Made by a program: the position numbers and the translations under genes
The notes under the pieces: model-generated
Database searches by the model: none
Seen by the model: only the letters and a program-made list of their open reading frames with translations
Told to the model about the DNA's origin: nothing
Shown here: positions 26,036 through 37,948 of the stretch, piece by piece
How positions within the stretch are numbered: the stretch's first letter is position 1
Layout of the letters: the number at the start of each line of letters is the position of its first letter
Assembly (NCBI GenBank): GCA_013398615.1
Contig: VZSR01001854.1
Coordinates: 13,287,881 to 13,351,880, forward strand
Direction of reading: 5' to 3'
Origin: Brachypodius melanocephalos
Lineage: Eukaryota > Chordata > Aves > Passeriformes > Pycnonotidae
DNA: 64,000 nt

Positions 26036-28389
26036 GTAAATGGGGGAAACTAAAGAGGTACACACTAACTGGCTGTGGGTGTTCAACCTGTGAGACTAGC
26101 CTGGAGTTAGTCCAAAATCCACAAGTTTAGCACCAGCTCTACAGACCTGCTCCTCTTGCCTTATCCTTTCTGCCAACAAGAAGGATATTTGGTATTGTCA
26201 AAATGCCACCTGTACGGTGCTGCTCCCTGCTTCTCAGGGCATTTCCACCCCCTCTGGTTAACCTGGTGCTGATAGTGTCACCAGTTAATTTCTCGCTCCA
26301 TTCTGAGAAACAATCACAAATTTGCACAAATACCTGTTGCAATCAGACTGCTTTTTCCTGAGCTACTAGTTGGCTTGATCAGCCAGGAGCTGACAGTCTG
26401 GATAGCCTCACCCCTGGCAGTTCCCAAAAAAGCCTCTGAGTTCCTTTGAGTTTATTGACAAGTTTGCCAAGACTCCAATCACATTCTTCTACATTTTTGT
26501 TTTTACTTCTGCCTACCCTTGCTTCTGCTGGGGCTGAAATTGCTGCCAAACCTCCCAGGTTTGCATTTTTACCTCTTTGTACCATCCCAGTTAGAGAATG
26601 TTGTCGCATGGCAACATAATGCAAAGCATTCATTTAGTGACACAGAACAATCTAGCTAAAGGCTATTTCAGCCACACACAGGTTGATTTTTGTGGAGAAG
26701 AGTAGACAGAAAAAAAAAAGGGAAAATGTCCACAGACCCCACAATCCTTTATTTGGAAGAATGGCTTTTAAATGAAGTCAAGCAGTATCTTGTTTTATCA
26801 TTCATTTATTTAGCAAAGAAAGGAATGAATCCAAATACCCCACACAATGAACACATATTATTCCCTGATATCAAGATGCAGATTTGCTTGTGAACAATTT
26901 TAAATGAATCTGGTTTTTTTACTATTGAAGTCATCTTGTACTGTGCATGGATTTGTGCAGAAGCAATACATTTTGGGCTCAATTCTGTAAACACATAAAA
27001 ATAAGTAACTTGTTACATCTATACCATTGATCTCGGTGTGGTTACTTATGTGATGAGTAAAATTATACTCAAGAGCCTAGCTTATGCCAACCTAGGCATG
27101 GAAATGACACTGAAAATTAGAAGTATATCCCTCTAGGCTCGCTGCATTGTTGGTGGAGAGACACAAGCCCTCATCAGGATGTTAACTCTGCCCATCTAAG
27201 TATGTTTTCCTAGATGAGACATAGATGATGCTGGTGGCAGCTACAATTAAAATTGGCCAGATGCCTCAAGCAGAGCAAGATAAGCTTGGACCAAACTGTT
27301 TACAGAATTGATCTCATACAGCAAAGCCATTATGCATACAATCAACATTAGGAATGTGCTCATGTTGCGCCGATTTTATTAAACCTGGTCCCACATTAAA
27401 AGAAGTGAATATATTCATTCTATAATTATGAGAGGGGAAAAATACTGAAGCATTTAATCCTATTAATATTTTGCTTACATCTGGGACCTCTTACATTCTT
27501 TTCTGGTTTGAACAGCCATATGATCTGATGCTCTGAGAAATTTCTTCACTAACATAAGTTCTTCAGTAGCTCTTGATTTGTACATTGCTTCGGTATTTTC
27601 CCAGAGTCTGGTGTGGATCTCTGGTAGAGCTAACTAAATGCACAGTATCTTACATCCATGTGAGACTTTAATCAGTACTGCTTAATAGGCTGGAAAGCAA
27701 AGCCATTTAAGCCCCATTCTTTATTTCACTCTCTTGTGAAATTCCTAATCCTAGTAAAAAAATCTCTTGATTAGTTTTAGCCAAACCACACTGCTTCAAC
27801 ATCAGGTGACTGCAAATGGCTGGAAAAGCTTCTACACAGAGTAACATAAAAAAGCCATAAAGATCATCAGACTCAAATCAACATCCAAGATGTATCTGCA
27901 AGCACAGGAGTCCATTTCCTAAGCAACTAAGGAACATATGCTATGATTCAGACATTTAAAAAAAAGCACAAAAAGTGTACTCAGGCACAGTGGTACTTTG
28001 AGTTGGCCAATGAGTGTACACTCCATGCAGGATGTGACTGCCAGCCTTGCCTCCTCCTCCATCCATGCAGCAGGGCTACATGGAAACAGCTTTACTTGGT
28101 GAATTTTCATTTATCTGCCAAACTGTTTGCATTCAAAATAGAGAAGCATTTTTAAATTTAAATTTTAATGTGATCAGTGTAAACATGGTTAATAATATTA
28201 ACTAATGACATCAGAGGAAATATAATTATTTATCCAAAATAGATCACTTTATCCAAGAGAAAGGATGAAGGACATTTAAGCATAGCATTTGATGAGCAAG
28301 GGACTTGATTTTCCCTTTCAAAGAATAAAACAATGCTTTCATAATCAAATTTTATCTTTGAGAAAATTTGAGAGTTCTATTGGCTTAAA
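25446..28389. other. Intergenic or distal SEMA5A 3' UTR, nothing recognised
   Basis: AT-rich with one poly-T run. If the SEMA5A 3' UTR is as long as I recall in mammals, part of this could be transcribed on the minus strand. No other feature seen. Confidence 0.5.
26006..26035. repeat. Poly-T run
   Basis: A nearly pure T run with one C interruption, followed by AGTAAATGG. Simple sequence; no retrocopy body recognised next to it. Confidence 0.9.
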
Positions 28390-28523
28390 CAAGGTTTGAC
28401 AGAAAGAAAATTAAGAGCTTTCAAGAAGAAATGGACGTCGTTTCATAGGGGATGTGGGAGTGCTAGGTTAATTGTTGGGCTTGATCTTAGATGTCTTCCA
28501 ACCTAAACAATTCTATGAAATCT
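28390..28523 (+). mobile_element. CR1 LINE 3'-terminal fragment
   Basis: The stretch GTTAATTGTTGGGCTTGATC (28467-28486) followed by CTTCCAACCTAAACAATTCT is the typical plus-strand CR1 3' end. The upstream part back to about 28390 aligns more loosely. It lies just below the likely SEMA5A 3' UTR, in the opposite orientation. Confidence 0.75.
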
Positions 28524-29403
28524 GCTTTTTCAGCTTTGTAGCCTATTTTAGAAAAAATGCTAAATAAAGTAAGTTGAAAATTAATAGAGACTGCACTTTG
28601 CTTTGCTCCATGTACTAGAAAAAGCTGTACTAAACTACCCGGGCAGCTACAGAGAATTCAGAAGGTGAAAATACTGATACAGGCAGTGCATCTGGGGTCC
28701 TTTAAAATTACCTAAGACACAATTATCTAAAGGCTTTAAAATCTGTTGTCTCACAACCCAGCTTGACAAGGAGATCATGCCATCAAGCTTTTCTCATTTA
28801 AGTGCTGTGAAATTTCCGTGTTTACTCAGCTGCTTTAGATAGAATTTTGAATATATTTCTACCTTTGATAAAAAACAATTAAATTTAGGAAGCTAAATGA
28901 CAAAGAAAAATAGTTTTAAAAACCCACTTTCCTGACATGTTGACATGGGAGCTGCTCAAATATCTCAAAGTATTTCAGGAACACCTGAAATACTTGTTTA
29001 AGAGAGGGAAGTGTGAGCAGGCTGAGCATCTGCTAAATGGACTTCTACCTATGATCATGCAGACTTAACCTAGGGTATTATTACCACATATATAACACAT
29101 ATTTAACATATGTATTTATCCATGAAAAGAATGAAAAATAGATCAGCATAAACACAGGTGCGCCTCAAACTACTGAAGAGTTAGGAAAAAAAAGATTATT
29201 TCATTAATTTTAATTAAAAAAGGTAAAATAAAAGTACATAGTTCAAATATTTTAAAGCTATTGGTCTCAAAACTAATAGTCTAAATATAAAATCCAGAAG
29301 TTGGACTAATGTGCTCTTAGTACAGGGCCAGAATGGAACAATGTTGCTCATATATGTGTATGTACACGTGCTGCTTTTTCTTGGAAGTAGCAACAATATA
29401 GAT
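28524..29403. other. AT-rich flank below the SEMA5A poly(A) candidates
   Basis: AT-rich sequence between the CR1 3' end and the nearest AATAAA cluster. It could be extended 3' UTR or intergenic. No gene recognised. Confidence 0.5.
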
Positions 29404-29414
29404 TTTATTTTATT
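29404..29414 (-). terminator. Candidate overlapping double AATAAA (SEMA5A)
   Basis: Two overlapping AATAAA hexamers (29409-29414 and 29404-29409) lie about 2.17 kb below the stop. TG-rich sequence follows on the minus strand around 29340-29400, as expected of a downstream element. Usage is unproven. Confidence 0.35.
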
Positions 29415-29494
29415 TAAATATAAAATTTATCTTTTGGCATGAACACAGTAATTCAAATACCATACTGATTATGATTTGAAGAGCTTTTCTCCCC

Positions 29495-29500
29495 TTTATT
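29495..29500 (-). terminator. Candidate polyadenylation signal AATAAA (SEMA5A)
   Basis: This is the first canonical AATAAA below the SEMA5A stop codon on the transcribed strand, about 2.08 kb into the 3' UTR. A hexamer alone is weak evidence in AT-rich DNA. Confidence 0.3.
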
Positions 29501-31577
29501 TCTTGCGAAGAAAATTTTCCCTTAATTAGGGCAATCAGCTAATTTATCCCTGGGAAACCAAATCTAATGTACAGTGAAAAATCTCAAATTATAGAGACCC
29601 AGCATTATTATATTTCTGGAGATGAGCTGGTGTGAAGTTGAGGTGCTTTCATTTGACTGAGTTAGTAACAGGCAGAACTATTCAGCTGGAAAAAAATAGG
29701 CGGCTGATTTAATTACTTTCATAGATGGTAAATGTGTGTTCATTTAACTGCATAGCATTTTAAAGACCACTTTGAAATTTTTCATTTTTCTGTAGAACAG
29801 ATTGGGAGCATAGTGCTATATTCAGATCTATCCCCATTCAAAAATGTAGCTCACTGCCATGAGTAGATATAGTATTTACCATTACTATGGAATTGTATTG
29901 GTACTTTTAGATTTTTTCATACATAGTTGTGAATCATTATAATCTGTACATGCTTTTTTTATCTATCATACCATAACCTAATTAGCAAGGGCTCTAAACA
30001 GAATGCAAACATTTCCACTCTGCTTCTCCTTGCATACCTCCCTAGTATTCTAGTGAGACAGTCTTTGCTTTTAGCAAGAAAATGAAAGCCTAGTTCTTTA
30101 ATCCTTAATATTCAATTTTAATTTCTTCTCACAAGCTTCTGAGAATAGCAAATGCTTCCTTGCCACTATATACTCTGTAAAATCTGACTCAAATCCCTGC
30201 GATTTTCTTTTTAGTTATACATATGGAATTTCTGATACAAAAATAAAAATGCCATGAATGTGGTGAAAACAGGACAAAGAAAAATGGTATAAAACTTTGT
30301 GTTTCCTCATCTACCACTACAAAAGGAATTAAAACTGATAACTTAAAACTCAAAAAGTATTCTAAATATTTACATCAATGGAGTCCAACAAGATCATCTC
30401 TTGAAACACCGTAAGAATGTTCCTCTAGGGGCTGACTGATGCAGGTCAGACATGGCAGCAAGATGAGACAGCCCTCTGCAGATGTATATAGATTCTCTGA
30501 GCCAGCTTTGTTTGTCGGACACATGCACATAAAGTAAAAGCTGGAAAGAAAAAAGCAGACCTATGATTATGCCTACATACGCCCAGGAGCCAGAGACAGC
30601 ACACAGCACTCGGTACAGTTGTACTGCTCTGTGGCCAGTGCCACAGCCACCAGAGACAAGCGTGTCCCACGGGCATGCACCAGGGACAGGGAGCCTGGGG
30701 AACGCCACAGAAAACCCATGTGCTGCAGCAAGGCTGGTTTATCAAAGACACAGAGATAAACCTCCCAGTGTGCTTCTCCCCTCTGCCCTCCTCCCTTGGT
30801 CTCCCTTGGGGACATGCCCTTCCACACCCTTGCAAAAATTAAACTGAGCAAGGTGAAGGCTTTATGTGACTGGGCTCGGCTTGCAAATGGAAACCACTGA
30901 CCCTGGAAGTGTCCTGGTTAATTACAAGATTGTATCCCTCGGTACAGCCTTAGTGCTTCTCTGCACTCTGAGCTGCTGAACTGCAGTCAGAGTGATTTAC
31001 AGCTCAGGAAGATCAGCCTACAGAGCCCAGAGCTGCTGCAGAGGATCGCTAGACCACCACATTTCTTCTTGTCATCCCCAGCACCTTGTTTGCTCTTTTT
31101 GGCAGTGTGAGCTTCAGGAGACTGCAGAGAGGGCTAACAGCAAAGCTCCTTTTTTAAACCCCAAGGAAATAAAAGACAACACCTAAAAAGAAAATTAGAT
31201 TTGTACTCCTGGCACAAGTTTAAGGGGTAACATTATTATTTCTTTTTAAAACTCTGGAATTACTTAGTCACTCGTTAGAGAAATATGAGTGGAAATTCAT
31301 GAAACTGAGCGAAGCAATGCAATCCTCATGAGTGGTCCAGCAACACTGAGGGGCTACAGCTGCCCCTGACACTGAAGGCCAACCTGCATTCTGCAAAGAA
31401 AACATCATGTCACAAACAGGCGGTTTGGGCTTCTGGCATCAATGGGACATTGATGGCTTTGATCGTGCTTGAAATGTCTCTGAACTTCATCTCTGAAGCC
31501 TCAATCACATGAGCACTTGAGTAGCACAGGCCTTGGGGACTGGGGACTTACAGGAGGCCAGAAAATACACAAGCCCA

Positions 31578-31697
31578 TTAGTACTCGTCATAATTATTGA
31601 AATCTGTAAAATAGGTATTAGAATAAGTCTTTGCAGTAAGATGTGGGTTGAAGTATTTGTTTCTCTCCTCTAGAATCAGGTTGTTTTTGTTAAATGC
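31578..31697 (-). CDS. SEMA5A: SEMA5A last coding exon: C-terminal tail and stop
   Basis: The acceptor CTTCCTAG precedes a phase-0 start, and 39 codons are followed by TAA at 31580-31578. The product reads AFNKNNLILEERNKYF, NPHLTAKTYSNTYF, TDFNNYDEY. I recall human SEMA5A ending in FTDLNNYDEY, so only a few conservative changes are present. Tyrosines in the extreme C-terminus (NNYDEY) are candidates for phosphorylation or adaptor binding; this is inference. Transcription continues into the 3' UTR below 31578. Confidence 0.97.
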   Translation of the reverse strand, partial: AFNKNNLILEERNKYFNPHLTAKTYSNTYFTDFNNYDEY

Positions 31698-33076
31698 CTA
31701 GGAAGAAAAAGAAAAAAAAAAGAAATCAGAAAATAAAAAGGACATAAGAAAAGTAACTACTAAGTGCTCTTTCACCAAGGCAGTTTTTGTGGCAAATATC
31801 TGTGTATAGTAAGCCAGTCAATAATGCATCGAGAAATACCTGTACATTTACAGAAACTTGCATTTGCAAGAAGTATCTTCTTATGTAATAACATTCCTAC
31901 AGAACGCAATTCTACTTTAAAAAGCCAGGCATTTTCCCCCTAATATTACAAAACTAATTTTACAATTCTAGGAATATTTTTAATCATATATATGCAATTC
32001 TTTCTATTAGAATGAGTCACTTACTATCTTTTTACTGAATAAGTATTATTTTCTCTTTATTCCTTAATTCCTGTCTTAATTCCCTGATTTTCCAGTGGCA
32101 GAACTATCTGAAGGCCTTAAGAGCATAAATCTTGTTTTTTAAAAAAATAATATGGATATTTAGAATATGAATTTGCAAAGGATTGGGGTTTGGGTTTTTT
32201 TGTTTCTGTAGCTCTCTAAAGAGATGATGTGGAATTTGCAAAAGCTTTAAATTAGGTTCATATTCCACTACTGACTAGAAGATACAGACTTTTCTAGCTG
32301 TTTTTAACGATTTTCATTAAAATGCCTTTTTAATTAGAAAGAAAAATGCAGAATTTAAGAACTGGATTATCCAGGTAGGAATTAAGAAAAATCCTCATTT
32401 GCAAAAAGCTTTGCAGCTGCATGAATAAACTTCGTTATCTGAAGATACTCAACTAGATATTTTCAGAATGCGCATCCTTTCTTAATTCAGTGGATCTGAA
32501 AAGAGGAGTTATTTTAAAAGGTCACAAAAAGCAAACAGGAATTTGGGAATAATGATGAAATAGTATGGATATCATTATAGACTCCCAGTACATCAGTACT
32601 GCATTTTCACAGTTGTAGCTGAGAGTCTGACCCAGAATATATTCACTAGATATATCTTCCATACAGAGACGTAGTGCAGGAAGATGGAAGGTGCCCTTGA
32701 CATGGGATTGTCAGAGCCAAAGGATTTTCTTCAGTAGGTGCCATGGTGAATGGCCCTATATTTACTTCTTGAACAAGCCACTAGGGAACACAATTAGGAA
32801 AAAAAATCCCACAGAACAACTTGAGTGATTTCCTTTTTTTCTGAAAAACCTGCTGTATAAATTATACACACATGCAAAATCCAACTTCTTGCCTAACAGG
32901 GATTGACAAGTGAAAGGATCTGCAATTACAATACCTCAAGTGAAATCTACTTTTGTCATTAACAATCAGCCTAATTTGAGCTCAAACACCACCGCAGAAA
33001 AGCAGCAAGGAGAATTCTTTTGACATGGGAGAAACATTGTTTAGGTGTGTAGAGCAGCTCCCAGCCCTCTGCTCAC
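31698..33076 (-). other. SEMA5A intron between TM exon and last exon (1379 bp)
   Basis: A phase-0 intron with donor GTGAGC at the 33076 side and acceptor TAG at the 31698 side. The sequence is AT-rich. I see no exon, RNA gene or recognisable repeat in it. Confidence 0.9.
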
Positions 33077-33288
33077 CTTGATGGCTTCTACAGAGTCGTA
33101 TTTGTCCAGTTTGTTGATGTGGTTGGTGATGCTGGTGTTGAGCGGAGCGGGCGACACTGGGTGGATGACGGTGGCGTCGTGGGACTGCTGCTGGTACCGC
33201 TGGCAGTAGGTGTAAACCAGCAGGGTGAGAAGGCAACCGAGGATGGAGCTACTTAATCCCACTGCAATCATGTGGAACATGTTGAACT
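33077..33288 (-). CDS. SEMA5A: SEMA5A coding exon: transmembrane helix and proximal tail
   Basis: This 212-nt exon has acceptor CTCTGCAG (phase 1) and donor GTGAGC after Lys (phase 0). It begins FNMFHMIAVGLSSS and continues ILGCLLTLLVYTYC, a hydrophobic helix of about 25 residues. A basic/polar stop-transfer QRYQQQ follows. The cytoplasmic part runs through TVIHPVSPAPLNTS, NHINKLDKYDSVEAIK. With the last exon the tail is about 81 residues, in line with SEMA5A's short tail without a recognised enzymatic domain. The G+C and CpG rise in the tail-coding part compared with the introns. Confidence 0.97.
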
Positions 33289-35831
33289 CTGCAGAGTGGG
33301 GAGAAGGCAGCAATCTTAATTCAAAGGCAGGAGCAGTAAAAGCTTCAGCTCAGGGAAAAATGCAGACAAGTGTTTGATTCAAATAAGGATAAGGGAATTT
33401 TCCTGTGTTTCCCTAAAACATCTCAATTGCAATGGTTTATCCCTTCAGCAGTAAATTCATTTTACCTCCCTGAAGGGATCATTATAAGAATCTTAGATAC
33501 CCATACATCTCTGTAAGTAGAGATTGTTGAAAGATACTTAAACAAGTTCAGAACACAAATAAAAGAAAAAATAAGTTGCATTCCGTATGTTTGAATAGTT
33601 CATTGGGGTTTTTTTCAGACTGCATAACACAGCCTTGTTATATATAAATTATGTATATAGTGTACATATATAGAGTGTTTTCTTTCAGTGAACTACAGTA
33701 TCACCTCCTCTACTGCTATTACAGTTCTTTCTCTTGCACATAGTGACTCGTGGCAGAACTGACAAAATCTTTGAATAGTTCCTGCTTTCCATAAACATTT
33801 TCCATAACCCTTTTGTTGGATGCATGTCCCAGAAGCAGCAGCAAATGTTTTTCCATCCCTACTTTGATTCTTGCTGGTTGCCATTCATTTTGTATCTTGG
33901 CCAGTTTGTTCCCTTCTCCAGCTCTTGGAATTTTTTATTCACTTAAGGGGGAGTGAGGAAGAAGTGGTAGCATTCTAGTGGGAAATCAGAAATGGCAAGA
34001 TGTGGACTCCTTGAATCTCAATACACCTTTAAGCATGGCAGCCAGAGAGTGCAAAGTCAACAACTTAAAGCCCAGCACCCTCCTATCTGCTCTGCTTTTC
34101 AGAGGTACAATAGAATCAGACCGTGGGAAACCCTCTCCACCTACACAAGGATTAAAACAGAGGAAGTCCATCACTGCACAAAACTCTAGGGGGGAACTTA
34201 AAGCACAATCATCACCTGATGTTACTGAACAGAGATACCAGATCAGATATGACATCAGTAGGATTAGCTCAAAATAAACAAATTGCACTGCTTTTCATTT
34301 TATTTCAAACTGGAGCTGTGCTTTTTGATTTACTTTAGGGAAAAAGTATAACTGAGAACTCATGCTGGAAATTTCATCTTAGCATGACTGAAAATTTGTT
34401 TGTTGTTGCCTAAGTGTACAACTGAAGGATTTTAAACTGATATAGACTAGTACTAGTCTCAAAACATCTCTTAGATCTTTTTCACTGTAATACAGAAAAG
34501 TGGACCAGTACATGGGTCTCATTTTTTAAAACCTTAGGTAGGACCTTTACATGCCTACTAGTACTTAGAAACATGAACTAATATTTAGGTGACTCAGCTG
34601 ACTGTGTCAGTATATCAATCTATCCCTAAAATATCCTTCTACACCTTTATTAGGGTTTCCCAGTGTTATAGAACTTGGCAAAATGTTTTCAGACTACCAC
34701 TGCTAATTAGCAAAAAAATCAAATGACATTATCTTGGCTCTCGTAACAAGTTACCATATGCAGAAGTACCCTTGCATAACCTCTGTGTTTTCATTGTCCT
34801 TTGTTAGGTTAAAAATGCAGCTTATCTGTGCACGGAAGAATACTAGAACTGGCCAGAGCTATTACCATGACGACACAGACTAAGTGTGATAGCTCAGCAC
34901 AGAACACAAAAAATTCATTCGTTGTCTTTGTCGTCTTTGTCATCTTCTTTTTCTTCTTCTTCTTCTTCTTCTTCTTCTTCTTCTTCTTCTTCTTCTTCTT
35001 CTTCTTCTTCTCCTTCTTCTTCTTCTCCTTCTCCTTCTCCTTCTCCTTCTTCTTCTCCTTCTCATTCTTCTCCTTCTTCTCCTCCTTCTTCTCCTTCTTC
35101 TCCTTCTTCTCCTTCTCATTCTTCTCCTTCTCATTCTCCTCCTTCTCCTCCTCTTTCTCCTTCTCCTTCTCCTTCTCCTTCTCCTTCTCCTTCCCCTTCT
35201 CCTTCTCCTTCTCCTTCTCCTTCTCCTTCTCCTTCTCCTTCTCCTTCTCTGCTTCCTTCTCCTGTAATTTTAAATGTTTTTCCTTTCAAGATCTATTTTT
35301 CTAGCATCATGACTCTCTAGAATGGAACCTTTTATTTACTTTTTAGTTTTGTATCTGGCAATGAAGCTGAAAATGAGTCCCAGATAGAGTCTGGGTTATT
35401 AAATTTGTTAGCAGCCTGGTTTTCTGCTGTTTATTTGGAGTCTAAAAGAGGTTTGTGAACTTATTATCCTGAAAAAGGCGGAGCAACAAATTTACAAATT
35501 TTGACCTTCTGATAACTAGATTATTATAGGTATTTCTTTTTGAGTACAAGGGTGACTGCCACGCTGACAAAGAAGAAAATATAAATATCCAATAATGCAT
35601 CCTACTCTCAAAGGTCACCAATGACAGACAGATATTTAATGAGAAATCCTGTAGTAACTACATTTTTCTGTACAAGTAACTACTTTTTTTTCTGTACAAG
35701 TGTAAATAATAAGAATGCAGCATTTAGAAGGTAGAATAATACTAAGGGAGTGCAAAAGGTGAAACAGAAGCAAAAGAAATGAGGAATCAATATTTCAGCA
35801 TTTAATAGACATCTCGAGCTGAAAAGCTTAC
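33289..35831 (-). other. SEMA5A intron between microexon and TM exon (2543 bp)
   Basis: A phase-1 intron. Its main content is the long polypyrimidine/polypurine tract at 34943-35263; otherwise it is plain AT-rich sequence. Confidence 0.9.
34943..35263. repeat. 321-bp TTC/CTCCTT microsatellite (GAA/GGAGAA on the SEMA5A sense strand)
   Basis: On the plus strand this is almost pure pyrimidine, with only four purines (35064, 35118, 35133, 35251). It opens with at least 20 uninterrupted TTC units (34951-35010), passes through mixed TTC/CTC, and ends in a run of CTCCTT hexamers (about 35155-35250). The SEMA5A transcript would carry the purine version. The apparent poly-Ser/Pro, poly-Phe and poly-Arg reading frames across it are products of the repeat, not genes. 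Confidence 0.98.
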
Positions 35832-35879
35832 CGCCACATCGTTTCTCTTCTATGCTGCTGGATCGTGCCACAGATATTT
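35832..35879 (-). CDS. SEMA5A: SEMA5A 48-nt microexon: juxtamembrane segment
   Basis: This small exon sits between the acceptor TTTTTCTAG and the donor GTAAGC. It begins AA ATA TCT and ends GGC G, so it is phase 1 at both ends. With the split codons it reads E-ISVARSSSIEEKRCG-E, joining TSR7 to FNMF in the transmembrane exon. I recall the same segment in mammalian SEMA5A as EVSVARSSSVEEKRCGEF, which supports it as a real exon rather than chance. It adds 16 residues with one cysteine just outside the membrane. Because 48 is a multiple of three and both sides are phase 1, skipping it would keep the frame. Confidence 0.94.
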
Positions 35880-37948
35880 CTAGAAAAATAAATAAACCAC
35901 TTAAGCCAAGGAGAAAAAATACTGCAGAGAACTCCTAGTTAGATTAACACAGTAAGGATTTTAAAAATCATTCTATTATGTCCAGTTCAAATTCAAGGTA
36001 AAATGTATTTTCACTATGTGGTAAAATAAATAGAAAAGATCCATGATATCCTCAGGTTCCTTAGTCTCCCAAGCAAAAGCAGCAACTTATTTTTAATTCT
36101 TGCCTCAAAACATCTCTGGAATGAAAAGGATGAAATGCATGCAGAAACGTTCTTTGTGGAGTTTAGGCTTGTGGAGAAAGAGTTGATTTACCGAAATAAA
36201 ATTAACTACAGTTTAATTACCTTGTGTTCAAATGTGCTCATTACTACTAGAAGTCACATCTAGCACTGATGTGGAAAGTGGGAATTTACACATCTTGAAA
36301 AAAGATGACTGCCAATTTCAGAAGTCTCAGATGTAAACTGATAAAATGTAATTCCAGCCTGTATCCTTACCATTTTTACTTTGAAAATACAGAATAAAAT
36401 CTGTTGGCAATGGACCTTTTCCACTCCTTACTTCTAGACCATAGTTTCTATGAAGGGAAGTTCTGCCTTACAAATCAGTATCTTAAACCTCTCTGAAAGA
36501 GTCAAGGATCACCTGTATAGAAGTGGGGTAGCTGACACAGTATACATGGATTTCAAAAACCAAAATTTTAAGTAATTTAATAACGTCTTTCCAAGCAACA
36601 ATGAAGTGAGGGAAAAGATAGAGAAATGGACTAGTACTATGTGTCCGGGTCTTACAACAGAGCAATGTTGCCACTTCTGCAGGGATTACTCTTTTCTGCC
36701 AAGAGCTAGGGTGGAAATCCCTGAGTTGGAGGACCTGGATGAGTAAAAGCGAGCCAAGTCAGCCAGAGAAAGCAAGCTCAATTCCCTAAGGTGGGAGTAA
36801 TGGGCATGAATTTATCTGCTGTGTTACTCATAATGTGAGGAGGAGCAGCAAACAAACCAGAAGGGCAAGAGATGTGGTGGCTTGTTTCAGATTCTGGGAA
36901 TGCCTACCTTCCAAAACAAGATGTAGAATTTATATTGGATTAAGCTGCAGCGTCACAGAATGTGAATATCAATAGAGCTTCAAAAGCCTTAGAGAAGGGA
37001 AAACACAGTGTGGGAGGTTTTGCTTTCATACTGACATTTTCCACATCGGTTTTAGAGGAAAACATTATTTGGGAGTTAAAGCATTATGCACCATCCATAA
37101 AAACAGAGTTTAACTTTGCTGATGTCTTTGTTACATTGTATTATAGTTTACTGCATAGTAACACAAAGAAAAGGTTGCTGCACTGAATAAACACAGCTAC
37201 ATTTCAAACAATACAGTAAAATGTAAATTTTTCTGTCTGTGAAAAGACCCCTAGCTTTTTTTAATGTGCATAGGGAGAAAGTAAACTGTTAACAGCAATG
37301 CTATGTGACCACCCATACTGTTGTGTGGATTTAAATGATTCCAGTGATTTAAAAACAAAAGTACAGTCATGAGTTTAACAAATACTGTAGAATAATACAT
37401 AACATGACTATCCATCAGGTACTTAGCAGTCATGGGAGATAAGGACTGGAGGCAAATCTAATAGTATTTGCCTTTCTGTGCAGTTATTAATGTAAGGGAC
37501 TCTATGAAATGATTTCCAGATTAACAACCATGGCACTCATTTTGTACATGTAAACCACAAAACCTAAAGCAACGTTTCTTTAATAATATTAGTCTCAAAA
37601 TCATTTAAAACAAAAAGCAAGTTATTTCTGCTTGCTGTGTGTACTCATCCCCTGCTACCAAGCAGAATGGGAGAGACCTGCAGAATACTGTGACAGTGAC
37701 TAACCAAAGTCCCAGGCAGTGACAGTAGGGACAGCTCCACAGCCCTGGATGCCATGGGACAGATTTTTATGGAGACACCAGGTCTAACAACATTGCCCCT
37801 ACACAGTAGACCAACATCCTTGTGTTGACTAAAGGCCAGTTCTGTTGCAGCTCATGGATTCACACAGTGCAGTCTGGAACAGTGCTATGCCTTGGTCCTG
37901 AAACCTTGAGAGAATTGAGTAACCGCTCCAGGAGCTGGCTGATCTCAC
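35880..37948 (-). other. SEMA5A intron between TSR7 exon and microexon (2069 bp)
   Basis: A phase-1 intron with donor GTGAGATC and acceptor TTTTTCTAG. AT-rich; no repeat, exon or RNA gene recognised. Confidence 0.9.

Larger units (their letters stand above)
29404..31577 (-). other. SEMA5A: SEMA5A 3' UTR (distal end uncertain)
   Basis: The stop codon is firmly placed, so the sequence directly below it must be 3' UTR. I found no AATAAA on the minus strand in the first 2 kb; ATTAAA occurs at 30117-30122, 30097-30102 and 29708-29713. AATAAA appears at 29495-29500 and twice overlapping at 29404-29414. From memory the mammalian SEMA5A 3' UTR is several kilobases long, so the true end could be well below 29404. 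The end given here is only the most distal of the first cluster of signals. Confidence 0.4.

Noticed and set aside
34828..35320. Open frames of 158, 144 and 64 codons rich in Phe, Ser/Pro or Arg
   Set aside because: They are translations of the TTC/CTCCTT microsatellite in different frames and strands.
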